Of a DNA stretch of 62,918 nucleotides, positions 50,981 to 58,738 are shown piece by piece. Position numbers and translations under genes: made by a program. Below the pieces are notes generated by a model that saw nothing but the letters and a program-made list of their open reading frames with translations, did no database searches and was not told the origin of the DNA. The stretch comes from Pseudomonas sp. CBZ-4 (GTDB lineage Bacteria > Pseudomonadota > Gammaproteobacteria > Pseudomonadales > Pseudomonadaceae), in NCBI RefSeq assembly GCF_000346755.1, contig NZ_ANNV01000161.1, positions 1-62,918 of the forward strand, in the 5' to 3' direction. Numbering within the stretch: the first letter of the stretch is position 1; every line of letters begins with the position of its first letter.

Positions 50981-53410
50981 TTACCACTGGTAGGTGGCAC
51001 TGGCGACGACGCTGCGTTGGTCGCCGAAGTAGCAGTAGTTGGCGTCACAGGTCGACAAGTAGTCCTTGTTGAACAGGTTGGTGGCGTTGAGCTTCACCGA
51101 TGCGCCCTTGAGGCTGGTGTCCAGGCGGCCGAGGTCGTAATGCACCGAGCCGTCGAACACGGTGTAGGCGTTGGCCTTGCCCAGCCAGGTGTTGGCCTGG
51201 TCGCCGTAGGTGTTGCCGGTGTAGCGCGCGCCGAAGCCGATGCCGAAACCATCGAGCGGGCCGGTGTGCCAGGTGTAGTCAGTCCACAGCGAGGCTTGCT
51301 GGTTGGGCATCAAGGTCAGGCGGTTGCCTTTGTAGATGCCTTTTTGCACTTCGGACTTGGCCAGGGTGTAGGCGGCGATGACCTTGAGGTTCTCGGTCAC
51401 GTCAGACACGGCTTCCAGCTCCAGGCCCTTGACCTTCACTTCGCCGGTCTGGCTGTTGATCTGCTGGTTGCCGGCGCCGAGGGTAGTGACTTGCACATTC
51501 TTCTGGGTCAGGTCGTAGACCGCTGCCGTCAACAACGTGTTGGAGCCGGGCGGCTGATACTTGACGCCCATTTCCCACTGCTTGCCTTCGGTCGGTTTAA
51601 ACGTCTTGGACGCACTGGTATCGGCGTTGCTCGCTGGCTGGAACGATTCGGCGTAGGACAAGTACGGTACGAAGCCCGAATCAAACACATAGCTCAGCGC
51701 CGCGTTGCCGCTGAAGTGTTTGACGCGGTCGGTGTTGGTTGCATCGCTGTCGTTGAAGTAAGTGGTGGCCTGATGCACCCAGTCTTCACGCCCGCCCAGG
51801 GTCAGGCGCCATTTGTCCAGGGCCATCTGGTCTTGCACATAGAGGCCGGTCTGCACGGTTTTCTGGTTGTAGTCGTAGAACGGCCGGACGTCGGTCGGGC
51901 GTACTGTCGGCGTAGTATTGATCGGGTTGAAGATGTTGGTCCCCGAGGCGGTGCCGTAGATCGCACGGTAGGACGTATCGGTACGCTGGTGATCCAGGCC
52001 CAGCAGCAGGGTGTGGATCACGTCGCCGGTGACGAAGTCGGCCTGGAAGTTGTTGTCCACGGCGAACTGGCCGATGTTTTCGTCCACGTTGGTGGTGGAA
52101 CGGCTGATGTTGCCCGCCGCATCGGCTGGCGAGTAAGCGTAGGAACCCACGGTCAGTTGCTGGAACGACAGCTCCGACTTGGTGTAGCGCAGGTTCTGCT
52201 TGAACTGCCACGTGTCGTTGAAACGGTGCTCGAACGCGTAGCCCAGCGCGTAGTAGGTACGGTCGTAGAACTCGTAGTCCGGGTCGCCGAGGTTCTTGTG
52301 ATGGGACACTTCGCCCAGCGGCGATTTGATCTTGGTGCCCTGGATCGGCATGAACTGGCTGGTGGTGCCGGTATCGTCGCGGGTGAACTGCGAGAGGAAG
52401 GTCAGCTTGGTGTCGGGATCCATGTTCCAGGTCAGGCTGGGGGCGATGTTGTAGCGCTTGTTGTCGATATGATCGACCTGGGTGCCGGCATCGCGCACCA
52501 CGCCGCTGAGGCCGTAGAGGAACTGGCCTTCATCGTCGATCTTGCCGGTGCTGGCGAAGTTGATCTGACGGTAGTTGTCGCTGCCGTATTGCACTTGGAC
52601 GGCATGGCTCGACTCTTCGCTGGGGCGGCGGCTGACCATGTCCAGGAGGCCGCCCGGTGGCGTCTGGCCGTACACCGACGACGCCGGGCCACGCAGCAGG
52701 GCGAGGCGGTCGAGGTTCCAGGTCTCGGCCTTCGGGTTGGCGTACACGCCGCGTGGCAGTGGCAGGCCGTCGAGGAACTGGGTCGGTTCGAAACCGCGCA
52801 CCCGCATCCAGTCGTAGCGGGTGTCGCTGCCGTAGCTGGCGGAGACGATGCCGGGCATGTATTTGACCGCGTCATCCAGGTTCTGCACGTTGCGGTCTTG
52901 CATCTGCTGGCGGGTGGCGACGGAAATCGAGCGTGGCGCCTCGACCAGGGCGGTGTCGGTCTTGGTGCCGGCGGCGGTGCGCGTTGCGACATAACCGTCC
53001 ACCGGGCCCCAGGCGCTTTCAGTGCTGCCTTGGCCAATGATATTGGTCTCCGGCAACGCCACCACACCTTCCGGGATCGCCACCAGCGTGTAAGTCCCGG
53101 CGCTGCTCTGCTCCAGCTGCAAGCCCGTGCCACGCAACGCCTCGCGCAGTGCGCCTTGTGCATCGAACTGGCCTTTGACCGGAGCCGAGGTTTTACCCGC
53201 AGCGAGCGCCGGGTTGAGGGTCAGCGCCAGGCCCGCCTGGCTGGCGATCTGGTTCAAGGTACTTGCCAGGGGAGCCGCCGGCAGGTTGTAGGCGCGCACG
53301 CTGGAGGCCTGTTCGGCGGCGATCAGCAACGGGCTGGCCAGCGGGGCGCTGAGGGCGATGGCCACGGCTAACAGGCTGGGGCGCAACAGGGTGTCTAGCG
53401 TGCGGGACAT
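50981..53410 (-). CDS. fiuA: TonB-dependent ferrichrome-type receptor with signalling domain
   Basis: This 809-residue outer membrane receptor has a signal peptide ending near PLLIAA, an N-terminal secretin/TonB (STN) signalling domain (about 38-115), a plug (about 150-270; EAPRSISVATRQQMQDRNVQNLDDAVKYMPGIV in part), and a 22-strand barrel ending in aromatic YQW. The last strands contain CDANYCYFG, as in FhuA-type receptors. With the adjacent sigma/anti-sigma pair it matches the Fiu system of P. aeruginosa (PA0470-0472), which takes up ferrichrome. The substrate is inferred from synteny. Confidence 0.87.
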   Translation of the reverse strand: MSRTLDTLLRPSLLAVAIALSAPLASPLLIAAEQASSVRAYNLPAAPLASTLNQIASQAGLALTLNPALAAGKTSAPVKGQFDAQGALREALRGTGLQLEQSSAGTYTLVAIPEGVVALPETNIIGQGSTESAWGPVDGYVATRTAAGTKTDTALVEAPRSISVATRQQMQDRNVQNLDDAVKYMPGIVSASYGSDTRYDWMRVRGFEPTQFLDGLPLPRGVYANPKAETWNLDRLALLRGPASSVYGQTPPGGLLDMVSRRPSEESSHAVQVQYGSDNYRQINFASTGKIDDEGQFLYGLSGVVRDAGTQVDHIDNKRYNIAPSLTWNMDPDTKLTFLSQFTRDDTGTTSQFMPIQGTKIKSPLGEVSHHKNLGDPDYEFYDRTYYALGYAFEHRFNDTWQFKQNLRYTKSELSFQQLTVGSYAYSPADAAGNISRSTTNVDENIGQFAVDNNFQADFVTGDVIHTLLLGLDHQRTDTSYRAIYGTASGTNIFNPINTTPTVRPTDVRPFYDYNQKTVQTGLYVQDQMALDKWRLTLGGREDWVHQATTYFNDSDATNTDRVKHFSGNAALSYVFDSGFVPYLSYAESFQPASNADTSASKTFKPTEGKQWEMGVKYQPPGSNTLLTAAVYDLTQKNVQVTTLGAGNQQINSQTGEVKVKGLELEAVSDVTENLKVIAAYTLAKSEVQKGIYKGNRLTLMPNQQASLWTDYTWHTGPLDGFGIGFGARYTGNTYGDQANTWLGKANAYTVFDGSVHYDLGRLDTSLKGASVKLNATNLFNKDYLSTCDANYCYFGDQRSVVASATYQW

Positions 53411-53517
53411 GGGGCGGCTCCTGAATGGAAATATTTCTCAATTGCCTAGGTGCCGAACGAGAATCGAAAAGTGATAGGGCTGGGTGAAAATATTTTTTGG
53501 GTGTTCTTGAGGGCCTC

Positions 53518-53590
53518 ATCGCAGGCAAGCCAGCTCCCACATTTGATTTGTGAACACAGTCGAGTGTGGGAGCTGGCTTGCCTGCGATAG
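53518..53590. repeat. Outward-facing REP pair
   Basis: Two REP arms of the same class lie back-to-back between the anti-sigma and receptor genes. Confidence 0.8.
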
Positions 53591-53613
53591 CAATCGCCCA
53601 GGCACCCCAGAAC

Positions 53614-54582
53614 CTAAGGCTTGGCGCCGACAGTCACCCACCACGGCGTATGCTGCTCGATCTGCACCGGCAATGTCGGCAGCAGCGCATTCAGCGCCAG
53701 GGTCGTGTCATGCAGCGGGAAGCTGCCGGTAATGCGCAGGTCCGCCACATTCTTATCCACACCCAGGTGCCCGGTGCGGTAGCGCGCCAGTTCCGCCACC
53801 ACATCCCCCAGGCGCGCGTTGTCCACCACCAGCATGCCGCGCGTCCACGCGTCGGTGGCGGGGGTGACGGCCAGCGTCGGGCCCAGGCCATCGCTGCGCA
53901 TCAGCACCTGCTGGCCTTCCTTGAAGATCTGTTCCTGCGGCAACGCCTCGGGCTGGGCGCCGACCGCCGATTGCAGCACGCTCAAGCGCGTGGCGTCGTC
54001 TTCGCGCCTGACGATAAACCGCGTGCCCAGCGCCCGCAGGCTGCCGTCGCGGGTCTGCACATAGAACGGCCGCGCGTCGTTGTGGCCGGTCTCGACGAGG
54101 ATTTCGCCCTCCTGCAACACGATCAGCCGGCGTTTTTCATCGAAGCGCACGTCGATGGCACTGTGGGTGTTGAGGTTGATCAGCGTGCCGTCCGCCAGTT
54201 TCAGCGTGCGCTGCTCGCCCGTGGCGGTGCGCTGGTCGGCCAGCCAGTAGTGGATCGGCACATAGCGTTCCCCGGCAAACAACGCCAGGCCAATCACCAC
54301 GGCGATGCTCGCCAAACCACTGCCGAGCTTGCGCACCCGCTGGCGAATGCCCTCGCGTGACTGCAACAACGCCGCCCGTGCCGGGCCCGAGGCCGCGCTG
54401 AAACGCTGGTCGAGCATGCCCAATTGGCGCCAGGCACGGGCGTGTTCTTCGTCGCTGGCCAGCCATTTGTCGAACTCTTCGCGCTCCACCGGGCTGCCAT
54501 CCCCGGAATCGAGGGACAGTTGCCAGGCAATCGCCGCATCCAGCACCCGGGCCGACACCGGTTTGGAACTGATCACGCTCAC
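53614..54582 (-). CDS. fiuR: FecR-type anti-sigma regulator (FiuR-like)
   Basis: This 322-residue inner membrane protein has an N-terminal cytoplasmic domain (DUF4880: AIAWQLSLDSG, EFDKWLASDEEHARAWRQL), one helix (ASIAVVIGLALFAG, about 95-110), and a periplasmic FecR domain (GEQRTLKLADGTLINLNTHSAIDV) plus an STN-like C-terminus. It receives the signal from the receptor and controls the sigma factor. A GTG start at 54582 overlaps the sigma stop (GTGA) and is preferred. Confidence 0.87.
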   Translation of the reverse strand: MSVISSKPVSARVLDAAIAWQLSLDSGDGSPVEREEFDKWLASDEEHARAWRQLGMLDQRFSAASGPARAALLQSREGIRQRVRKLGSGLASIAVVIGLALFAGERYVPIHYWLADQRTATGEQRTLKLADGTLINLNTHSAIDVRFDEKRRLIVLQEGEILVETGHNDARPFYVQTRDGSLRALGTRFIVRREDDATRLSVLQSAVGAQPEALPQEQIFKEGQQVLMRSDGLGPTLAVTPATDAWTRGMLVVDNARLGDVVAELARYRTGHLGVDKNVADLRITGSFPLHDTTLALNALLPTLPVQIEQHTPWWVTVGAKP

Positions 54583-55097
54583 AGCGGCTCGCCATACAAG
54601 GCGATGTAGCACTGGCGAATGCCCTGGGCCAGATACTGGCGCACACGCGGCACCGACACGCCGAGGCGTTGGGCGATTTCCGCGTGGCCCAGGCCGTCGA
54701 GGCGGTTATAGAGGAAGGCGGCGCGGGCCTTGCTCGACAGCTTGCCGAGCAGGCGGTCGATGGCCTTGAGGTCTTCGAGGATCAGTTGCTGCGCTTCCGG
54801 CGACGGGTGTTCGCTTTCCGGGATCAGCATCAGTTCGGTGAGATAAGCCTGTTCCAGGGCGGCGCGACGGAAGTAGTCGAACAGCAGGCCCTTGGCAATG
54901 GCCACCAGGAACGCCCGTGGTTCGCGGGGTTCGCGCAGCTCGTCACGGCCCAGCAGGCGCATGAAGGTGTCCTGGCTCAGGTCTTCGGCGCGGCTTGGGC
55001 ACGCCACGTTGCGTCGCAGCCAGGCCAACAGCCAGCCACGATGGTCGCGATACAACGCGCCAACAAGCTCACTGTGTGGGTTCTGGATCGACGACAA
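54579..55097 (-). CDS. fiuI: ECF iron-starvation sigma factor (FiuI-like)
   Basis: This protein of about 172 residues has region 2 (RAEDLSQDTFMRLLGRDEL) and region 4 (LDGLGHAEIAQRLGVSVPRVRQYLAQGIRQC) of FecI-type sigma factors. No ATG is available in frame near the start: the choice is TTG 55097, with AGGTG just before it, or TTG 55112. I prefer 55097. It would drive the receptor gene. A Fur-box-like site lies upstream. Confidence 0.85.
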   Translation of the reverse strand: MSSIQNPHSELVGALYRDHRGWLLAWLRRNVACPSRAEDLSQDTFMRLLGRDELREPREPRAFLVAIAKGLLFDYFRRAALEQAYLTELMLIPESEHPSPEAQQLILEDLKAIDRLLGKLSSKARAAFLYNRLDGLGHAEIAQRLGVSVPRVRQYLAQGIRQCYIALYGEPL

Positions 55098-55128
55098 GGC
55101 ATCACCTGGCAAACAAAACGTTTAAACT

Positions 55129-55148
55129 AACGAGAATTATTCGCGATT
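55129..55148. promoter_or_regulatory. Fur-box-like operator upstream of the sigma gene
   Basis: AACGAGAATTATTCGCGATT resembles the Pseudomonas Fur site (GAGAATTATT core). It sits about 30 bp before the sigma start, where Fur repression of an iron-starvation sigma gene is expected. Confidence 0.6.
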
Positions 55149-55189
55149 GTGTCAGAGGCGTCGGGTGGGCGCAATTGGCGTCTGTCGGG

Positions 55190-55242
55190 TGATCGTTCCC
55201 ATGCTCTGCGTGGGAATGCCTCACAGGACGCTCCGCGTCCCG
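55190..55242. repeat. Second palindromic repeat family, abutting the exonuclease stop
   Basis: TTCCCATGC/GCGTGGGAA and GGACGC/GCGTCC inverted repeats in tandem resemble the element at 44572. The element runs up to the last codon of the exonuclease gene. Confidence 0.75.
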
Positions 55243-55950
55243 CTAAAAAGAGGGCGCCTGTTTACGCCGCTTCCATTGGCTCAAACGCTCGTGCAGCGCT
55301 TGCGGCGTGTCGATGTGCTGCTGGCGCGCGCGGCTGAACAGGATCAGCATCAGCTCGGCCGTGGCCAGGGCGTCGGCGCTGGCGTGATGGCGTTCGCCCA
55401 CGTGCAGGTTGAAATGGTTGATCCAGTCATCCAGCCCGGCTTCGCGGATATGCGCCTCGGGACACAGCAGCGGGGCGATATCCGCCACATCCAGGAACGG
55501 GTGGGCCAGGCGATAACCCAGGCTGTCCTTGAGCGCCCGGCTCAGCATGTGTTGATCGAACGGCGCATGAAACGCCAGCAGCGGGCTGTCGCCGACAAAC
55601 GCCATGAAGTCCAGCAGCGCTTCCACCGGATCGCTGCCGGCCGCAATCGCGCTGGGGCCGAGGCCGTGGATCAATACGCTGGGGCCAGGCTTGGCTTCGG
55701 CCCGTTGCAAGGTGCGCTCGAACATCTGCGAGAAGTCCACCGCACCGTCTTCGATCACCACAGCACCGATGGACAGCACCTGGTCGCGGTTGAGGTTCAG
55801 GCCGCTGGTTTCCAGGTCCAGCACCACCCAGCGCTGGTTGCGCAAGGTGCCCGTTCCCAGTGCGGCAGGCGTGGGCAACTGCGCCAGACGTTGCTGTTGC
55901 GGGGTGTCGAGCCGTGGTTTTTTCGCACGCAACCAGCTGAATAGGCTCAC
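55243..55950 (-). CDS. DEDDh 3'-5' exonuclease (DnaQ/PolC-like)
   Basis: This 235-residue protein has exonuclease motif I VVLDLETSGLNLNRDQVLSIGA (D and E, about residues 43-60), motif II AFHAPFDQHML, and motif III HHASADALATAELM (His and Asp). All DEDDh residues are present. It lies 4 bp overlapping the upstream CBS/nucleotidyltransferase gene; this pair is common in Pseudomonas, often named PolIII epsilon-like, but it is not the replicative DnaQ. Confidence 0.88.
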   Translation of the reverse strand: MSLFSWLRAKKPRLDTPQQQRLAQLPTPAALGTGTLRNQRWVVLDLETSGLNLNRDQVLSIGAVVIEDGAVDFSQMFERTLQRAEAKPGPSVLIHGLGPSAIAAGSDPVEALLDFMAFVGDSPLLAFHAPFDQHMLSRALKDSLGYRLAHPFLDVADIAPLLCPEAHIREAGLDDWINHFNLHVGERHHASADALATAELMLILFSRARQQHIDTPQALHERLSQWKRRKQAPSF

Positions 55951-57908
55951 AGCTGATACCGCAACGTCAGGCTGCTTTGCAGGCGCTGGGCCTGGCGCAG
56001 GGATTCGCGCAGGATGCGCCGGTCGAGGTGGTTGAGGCTGTCGGGGTCGACGCGGTTGGAATAGGGCTGGTTTTCCCGGGTCTGCAACTGATGCTGCTGC
56101 ATGCGGGTTTGCTGGATAAAGTGATACGCCTCCTCATAGGCGGCGCCGTCCAGCGGTTCGATGACTTCCTTGACCACCAACTGGCGCAGGCGCTCCAGGG
56201 TGTTGTTGGCGTGGATGCCATTGGCCAGGGCCAGCAGGCGCGCACCGTCGACAAAGGGCGTGAGGCCCTGCACCTTGAGGTCCAGCGTGGCCTTTTCGCT
56301 GCCTTTACGCGACAGCACAAACTCGCGGAAACGTCCTACGGGCGGGCGCTGGCGCAAGGCGTTCTCTGCGAGCATGCGCTGGAACAGCCGGTTGTCCGCG
56401 ACTTGATCGAGAATGCCCTGGCGCAGCTGCTCACAGCCGCGTTCATCGCCCCACACCACGCGCAGGTCGAAATAGATGCTCGAACCCAGCAGATTCTCCG
56501 GCGTGGCCTCGCGGATAAACGCTGCAAAACGCCGCGCCCATTCGGCCCGCGACAGGCACAGCTCGGGGTTGCCGGCCATGATATTGCCTTTGCACAGGCT
56601 GAAGCCGCACAGCGCCAGGCTTTGGTTGATCTGCTGCGCCAGCGGCAACAACTGGGCACGGATCTGCGCGGCTTCGGCGGCGTCCTTGGCGTCGAACAGG
56701 ATGCCGTTGTCCTGGTCGGTGTACAGCGTCTGTTCGCGGCGGCCTTCGCTGCCGAAACACAGCCAGCTGAACGGCACGCCAGGGTCGCCTTTTTCCGCGA
56801 GGGTCAGCTCGATGACCCGGCACACGGTGTGATCGTTGAGCAGGGTAATGATGTGGGTGATCTGGGTGGACGACGCGCCATGGGCGAGCATGCGCTCGAC
56901 CAACTGGCCGATTTCGCCGCGGATCGCCACCAGGTTGTCCACCCGGGGCGCGTTGCGGATGGTGCGGGCCAGGTGCACCAGGTCCACCCGTTGCAGGGAA
57001 AACAGGTCGCGCTCGGACACCACGCCACACAATCGCTGATCCTTGACCAGGCAGACGTGGGCGATATGCCGCTCGGTCATGGCGATGGCTGCGTCGAAGG
57101 CGCTGTGGTCCGGGGTCAGGTAGAACGGTGCCTGGGTCATGTGGCCGGCGATGGCCTGGCTGAAATCGCTGACACCGTCCGCGACCACGTGCCGTAGGTC
57201 GCGCAGGGTGAAAATCCCCAGGGGCGCCTTGTGCTCGTCAACGATCACAATGCTGCCGACCTGTTGCTCATGCATCAGCGTCACCGCCTCGCGCAGCGGT
57301 GTGGCTGGGCTGCACGTCACCGGGTGGCGCATGGCCAACTCGCCGAGGCGGGTGTTCAGGGAGTATTGGGTGCCGAGGGTCTCCACGGCTTTTTGCTGGA
57401 CCTGCTGGTTGACCTGGTCCAGCAGGCTGCTCACGCCGCGTAGGGCAAAGTCTCGGAACGGGCTGGAAAGGGCAAACAGTTTGATAAACGCCGGCTTGTT
57501 CAGCTGCAGGCAGAAAGTGTCCTCAGCGGCTTTATGTTCGGTGCGGGTGGCGCGCTCGCCCAACAGCGCGGCGAGGGGGAAGCATTCGCCGGTGGCGATT
57601 TCGAAAGTGGTCTCGGCCGAGTCCGGCCGTTCGCCGACCACACGGCCCTGCTTGACGATATAAAAGTGTTCGACGGGCCCGCCCGACGGCTTGAGGATGC
57701 TCTCGCCGGGGCCAAAGAAGCGCAATTGGCACTGTTCCACCAGAAACGCCACATGCGCGTTTTCCATCTGGTTGAACGGCGGGAAGCGCTGCAGGAACTG
57801 CAAGGTGCCGTGAATGTTCTGCAACACAGCAGTTTTCCCCGCCTGGGCGAAGGCATCAGCTTTACTCATAACAGTGACCGCAATTTTATTGTCGTTATCG
57901 TCCTGCAT
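55947..57908 (-). CDS. cNMP-binding/CBS/DUF294 nucleotidyltransferase-like protein
   Basis: This 653-residue cytoplasmic protein has a cyclic-nucleotide-binding-like domain (about 30-150), two CBS domains (about 175-300; MRHPVTCSPATPLREAV, GHMTQAPFYLTPDHSAF), a DUF294 nucleotidyltransferase core with CFGSEGRREQTLYTDQDNGI (GS-GR-E and two Asp, as in GlnD), and a DUF294 C-terminal helical domain. It is likely a nucleotide-sensing signal transferase with unknown target. AGGAG lies 6 bases before the ATG at 57908. Confidence 0.88.
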   Translation of the reverse strand: MQDDNDNKIAVTVMSKADAFAQAGKTAVLQNIHGTLQFLQRFPPFNQMENAHVAFLVEQCQLRFFGPGESILKPSGGPVEHFYIVKQGRVVGERPDSAETTFEIATGECFPLAALLGERATRTEHKAAEDTFCLQLNKPAFIKLFALSSPFRDFALRGVSSLLDQVNQQVQQKAVETLGTQYSLNTRLGELAMRHPVTCSPATPLREAVTLMHEQQVGSIVIVDEHKAPLGIFTLRDLRHVVADGVSDFSQAIAGHMTQAPFYLTPDHSAFDAAIAMTERHIAHVCLVKDQRLCGVVSERDLFSLQRVDLVHLARTIRNAPRVDNLVAIRGEIGQLVERMLAHGASSTQITHIITLLNDHTVCRVIELTLAEKGDPGVPFSWLCFGSEGRREQTLYTDQDNGILFDAKDAAEAAQIRAQLLPLAQQINQSLALCGFSLCKGNIMAGNPELCLSRAEWARRFAAFIREATPENLLGSSIYFDLRVVWGDERGCEQLRQGILDQVADNRLFQRMLAENALRQRPPVGRFREFVLSRKGSEKATLDLKVQGLTPFVDGARLLALANGIHANNTLERLRQLVVKEVIEPLDGAAYEEAYHFIQQTRMQQHQLQTRENQPYSNRVDPDSLNHLDRRILRESLRQAQRLQSSLTLRYQL

Positions 57909-58094
57909 GGTCGGCTCCTGCGGGGCGGGTGCCCATTGGACGTAAGTCTAGGTCCCGGGAGCCGGCGTAAACCTAGGGAAAAACCTTACATGAAGATTGT
58001 GCAAAACCCGTAGAACGCCCACTAGGCAAACTTTCCGACGAAGTGCACATTGTTCGCCCTTCCGCAGATGTCTGACGAGTGTGCTGGGAGATTG

Positions 58095-58562
58095 ATGAGA
58101 ACTGCTGAGAACCGTATGTCCGACCACGATATTTTGAGTGATGCCGAGCGCGAGGCGCTGAGCGCCGTGATGCTGGAGCCTGATTTACCGCCGCAACGGG
58201 TGTTGATCGTCGATGACGACAAGGACGCCCGTGAACTGCTGGCGGAAATCCTCGGGCTGGACGGTATTCGCTGCATGACCGCCGAGAGTGGCGAGGCGGC
58301 GTGGGCATTGTTGCAGTCCAGCGGTTCCATTGGTCTGCTCATCACCGACCTGCGCATGGCGCCCAGCAACGGTTTGGAGCTGATCCGCAAGGTGCGCGAG
58401 TCCACACGGGCGGCGTTGCCGATCATCATCATGTCGGGGGACGCCGAAGCATTGGATGTGATCGATGCGATGCATCTGAGCGTGGTGGACTTTTTGCTCA
58501 AGCCGATTGATAGCGTGAAGTTGGCGAAGATGGTCAAGCGGGAGTTGGGGATGGCGGCCTGA
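58095..58562 (+). CDS. Single-domain response regulator
   Basis: This 155-residue protein has an N-terminal 33-residue tail and a receiver domain (34-155) with acidic D40-D42, phospho-acceptor D85 (LLITDLRMAP) and the conserved Lys in VDFLLKPID. No output domain is present. No kinase gene is adjacent. Start: GGGAG lies just before the ATG at 58095; the ATG at 58116 (MSDHDIL) is an alternative. It is divergent from the CBS/nucleotidyltransferase gene. Confidence 0.85.
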   Translation: MRTAENRMSDHDILSDAEREALSAVMLEPDLPPQRVLIVDDDKDARELLAEILGLDGIRCMTAESGEAAWALLQSSGSIGLLITDLRMAPSNGLELIRKVRESTRAALPIIIMSGDAEALDVIDAMHLSVVDFLLKPIDSVKLAKMVKRELGMAA

Positions 58563-58586
58563 TTTTTGGGGTGACTGGGCGGGCCC

Positions 58587-58673
58587 TATCGCAGGCAAGC
58601 CAGCTCCCACAGTTGACCGCGTACATCCTGTAGGAACTCGGTCAACTGTGGGAGCTGGCTTGCCTGCGATGGG
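58587..58673. repeat. Outward-facing REP pair
   Basis: Two REP arms of the same class lie back-to-back around about 35 bp between the response regulator and glcB ends. Confidence 0.8.
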
Positions 58674-58702
58674 GCCGCCACATTCACCACAACTCCCCAA
58701 AG

Positions 58703-58736
58703 AAAAAGCCCCGGTCTCTCAACCAGGGCTTTTTTC
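58703..58736. terminator. Terminator at the glcB end (bidirectional)
   Basis: AAAAAGCCC and GGGCTTTTTT pair around a 14-base loop, with A-run and T-run on the two sides. It is 3 bp from the glcB stop codon and could end transcripts from both sides. Confidence 0.88.
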
Positions 58737-58738
58737 AT

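Noticed and set aside
51017..53371. A 784-codon open frame antisense to the TonB receptor gene
   Set aside because: Low-complexity Val/Gly/Ala composition and no family signal; the receptor on the minus strand has all expected domains.
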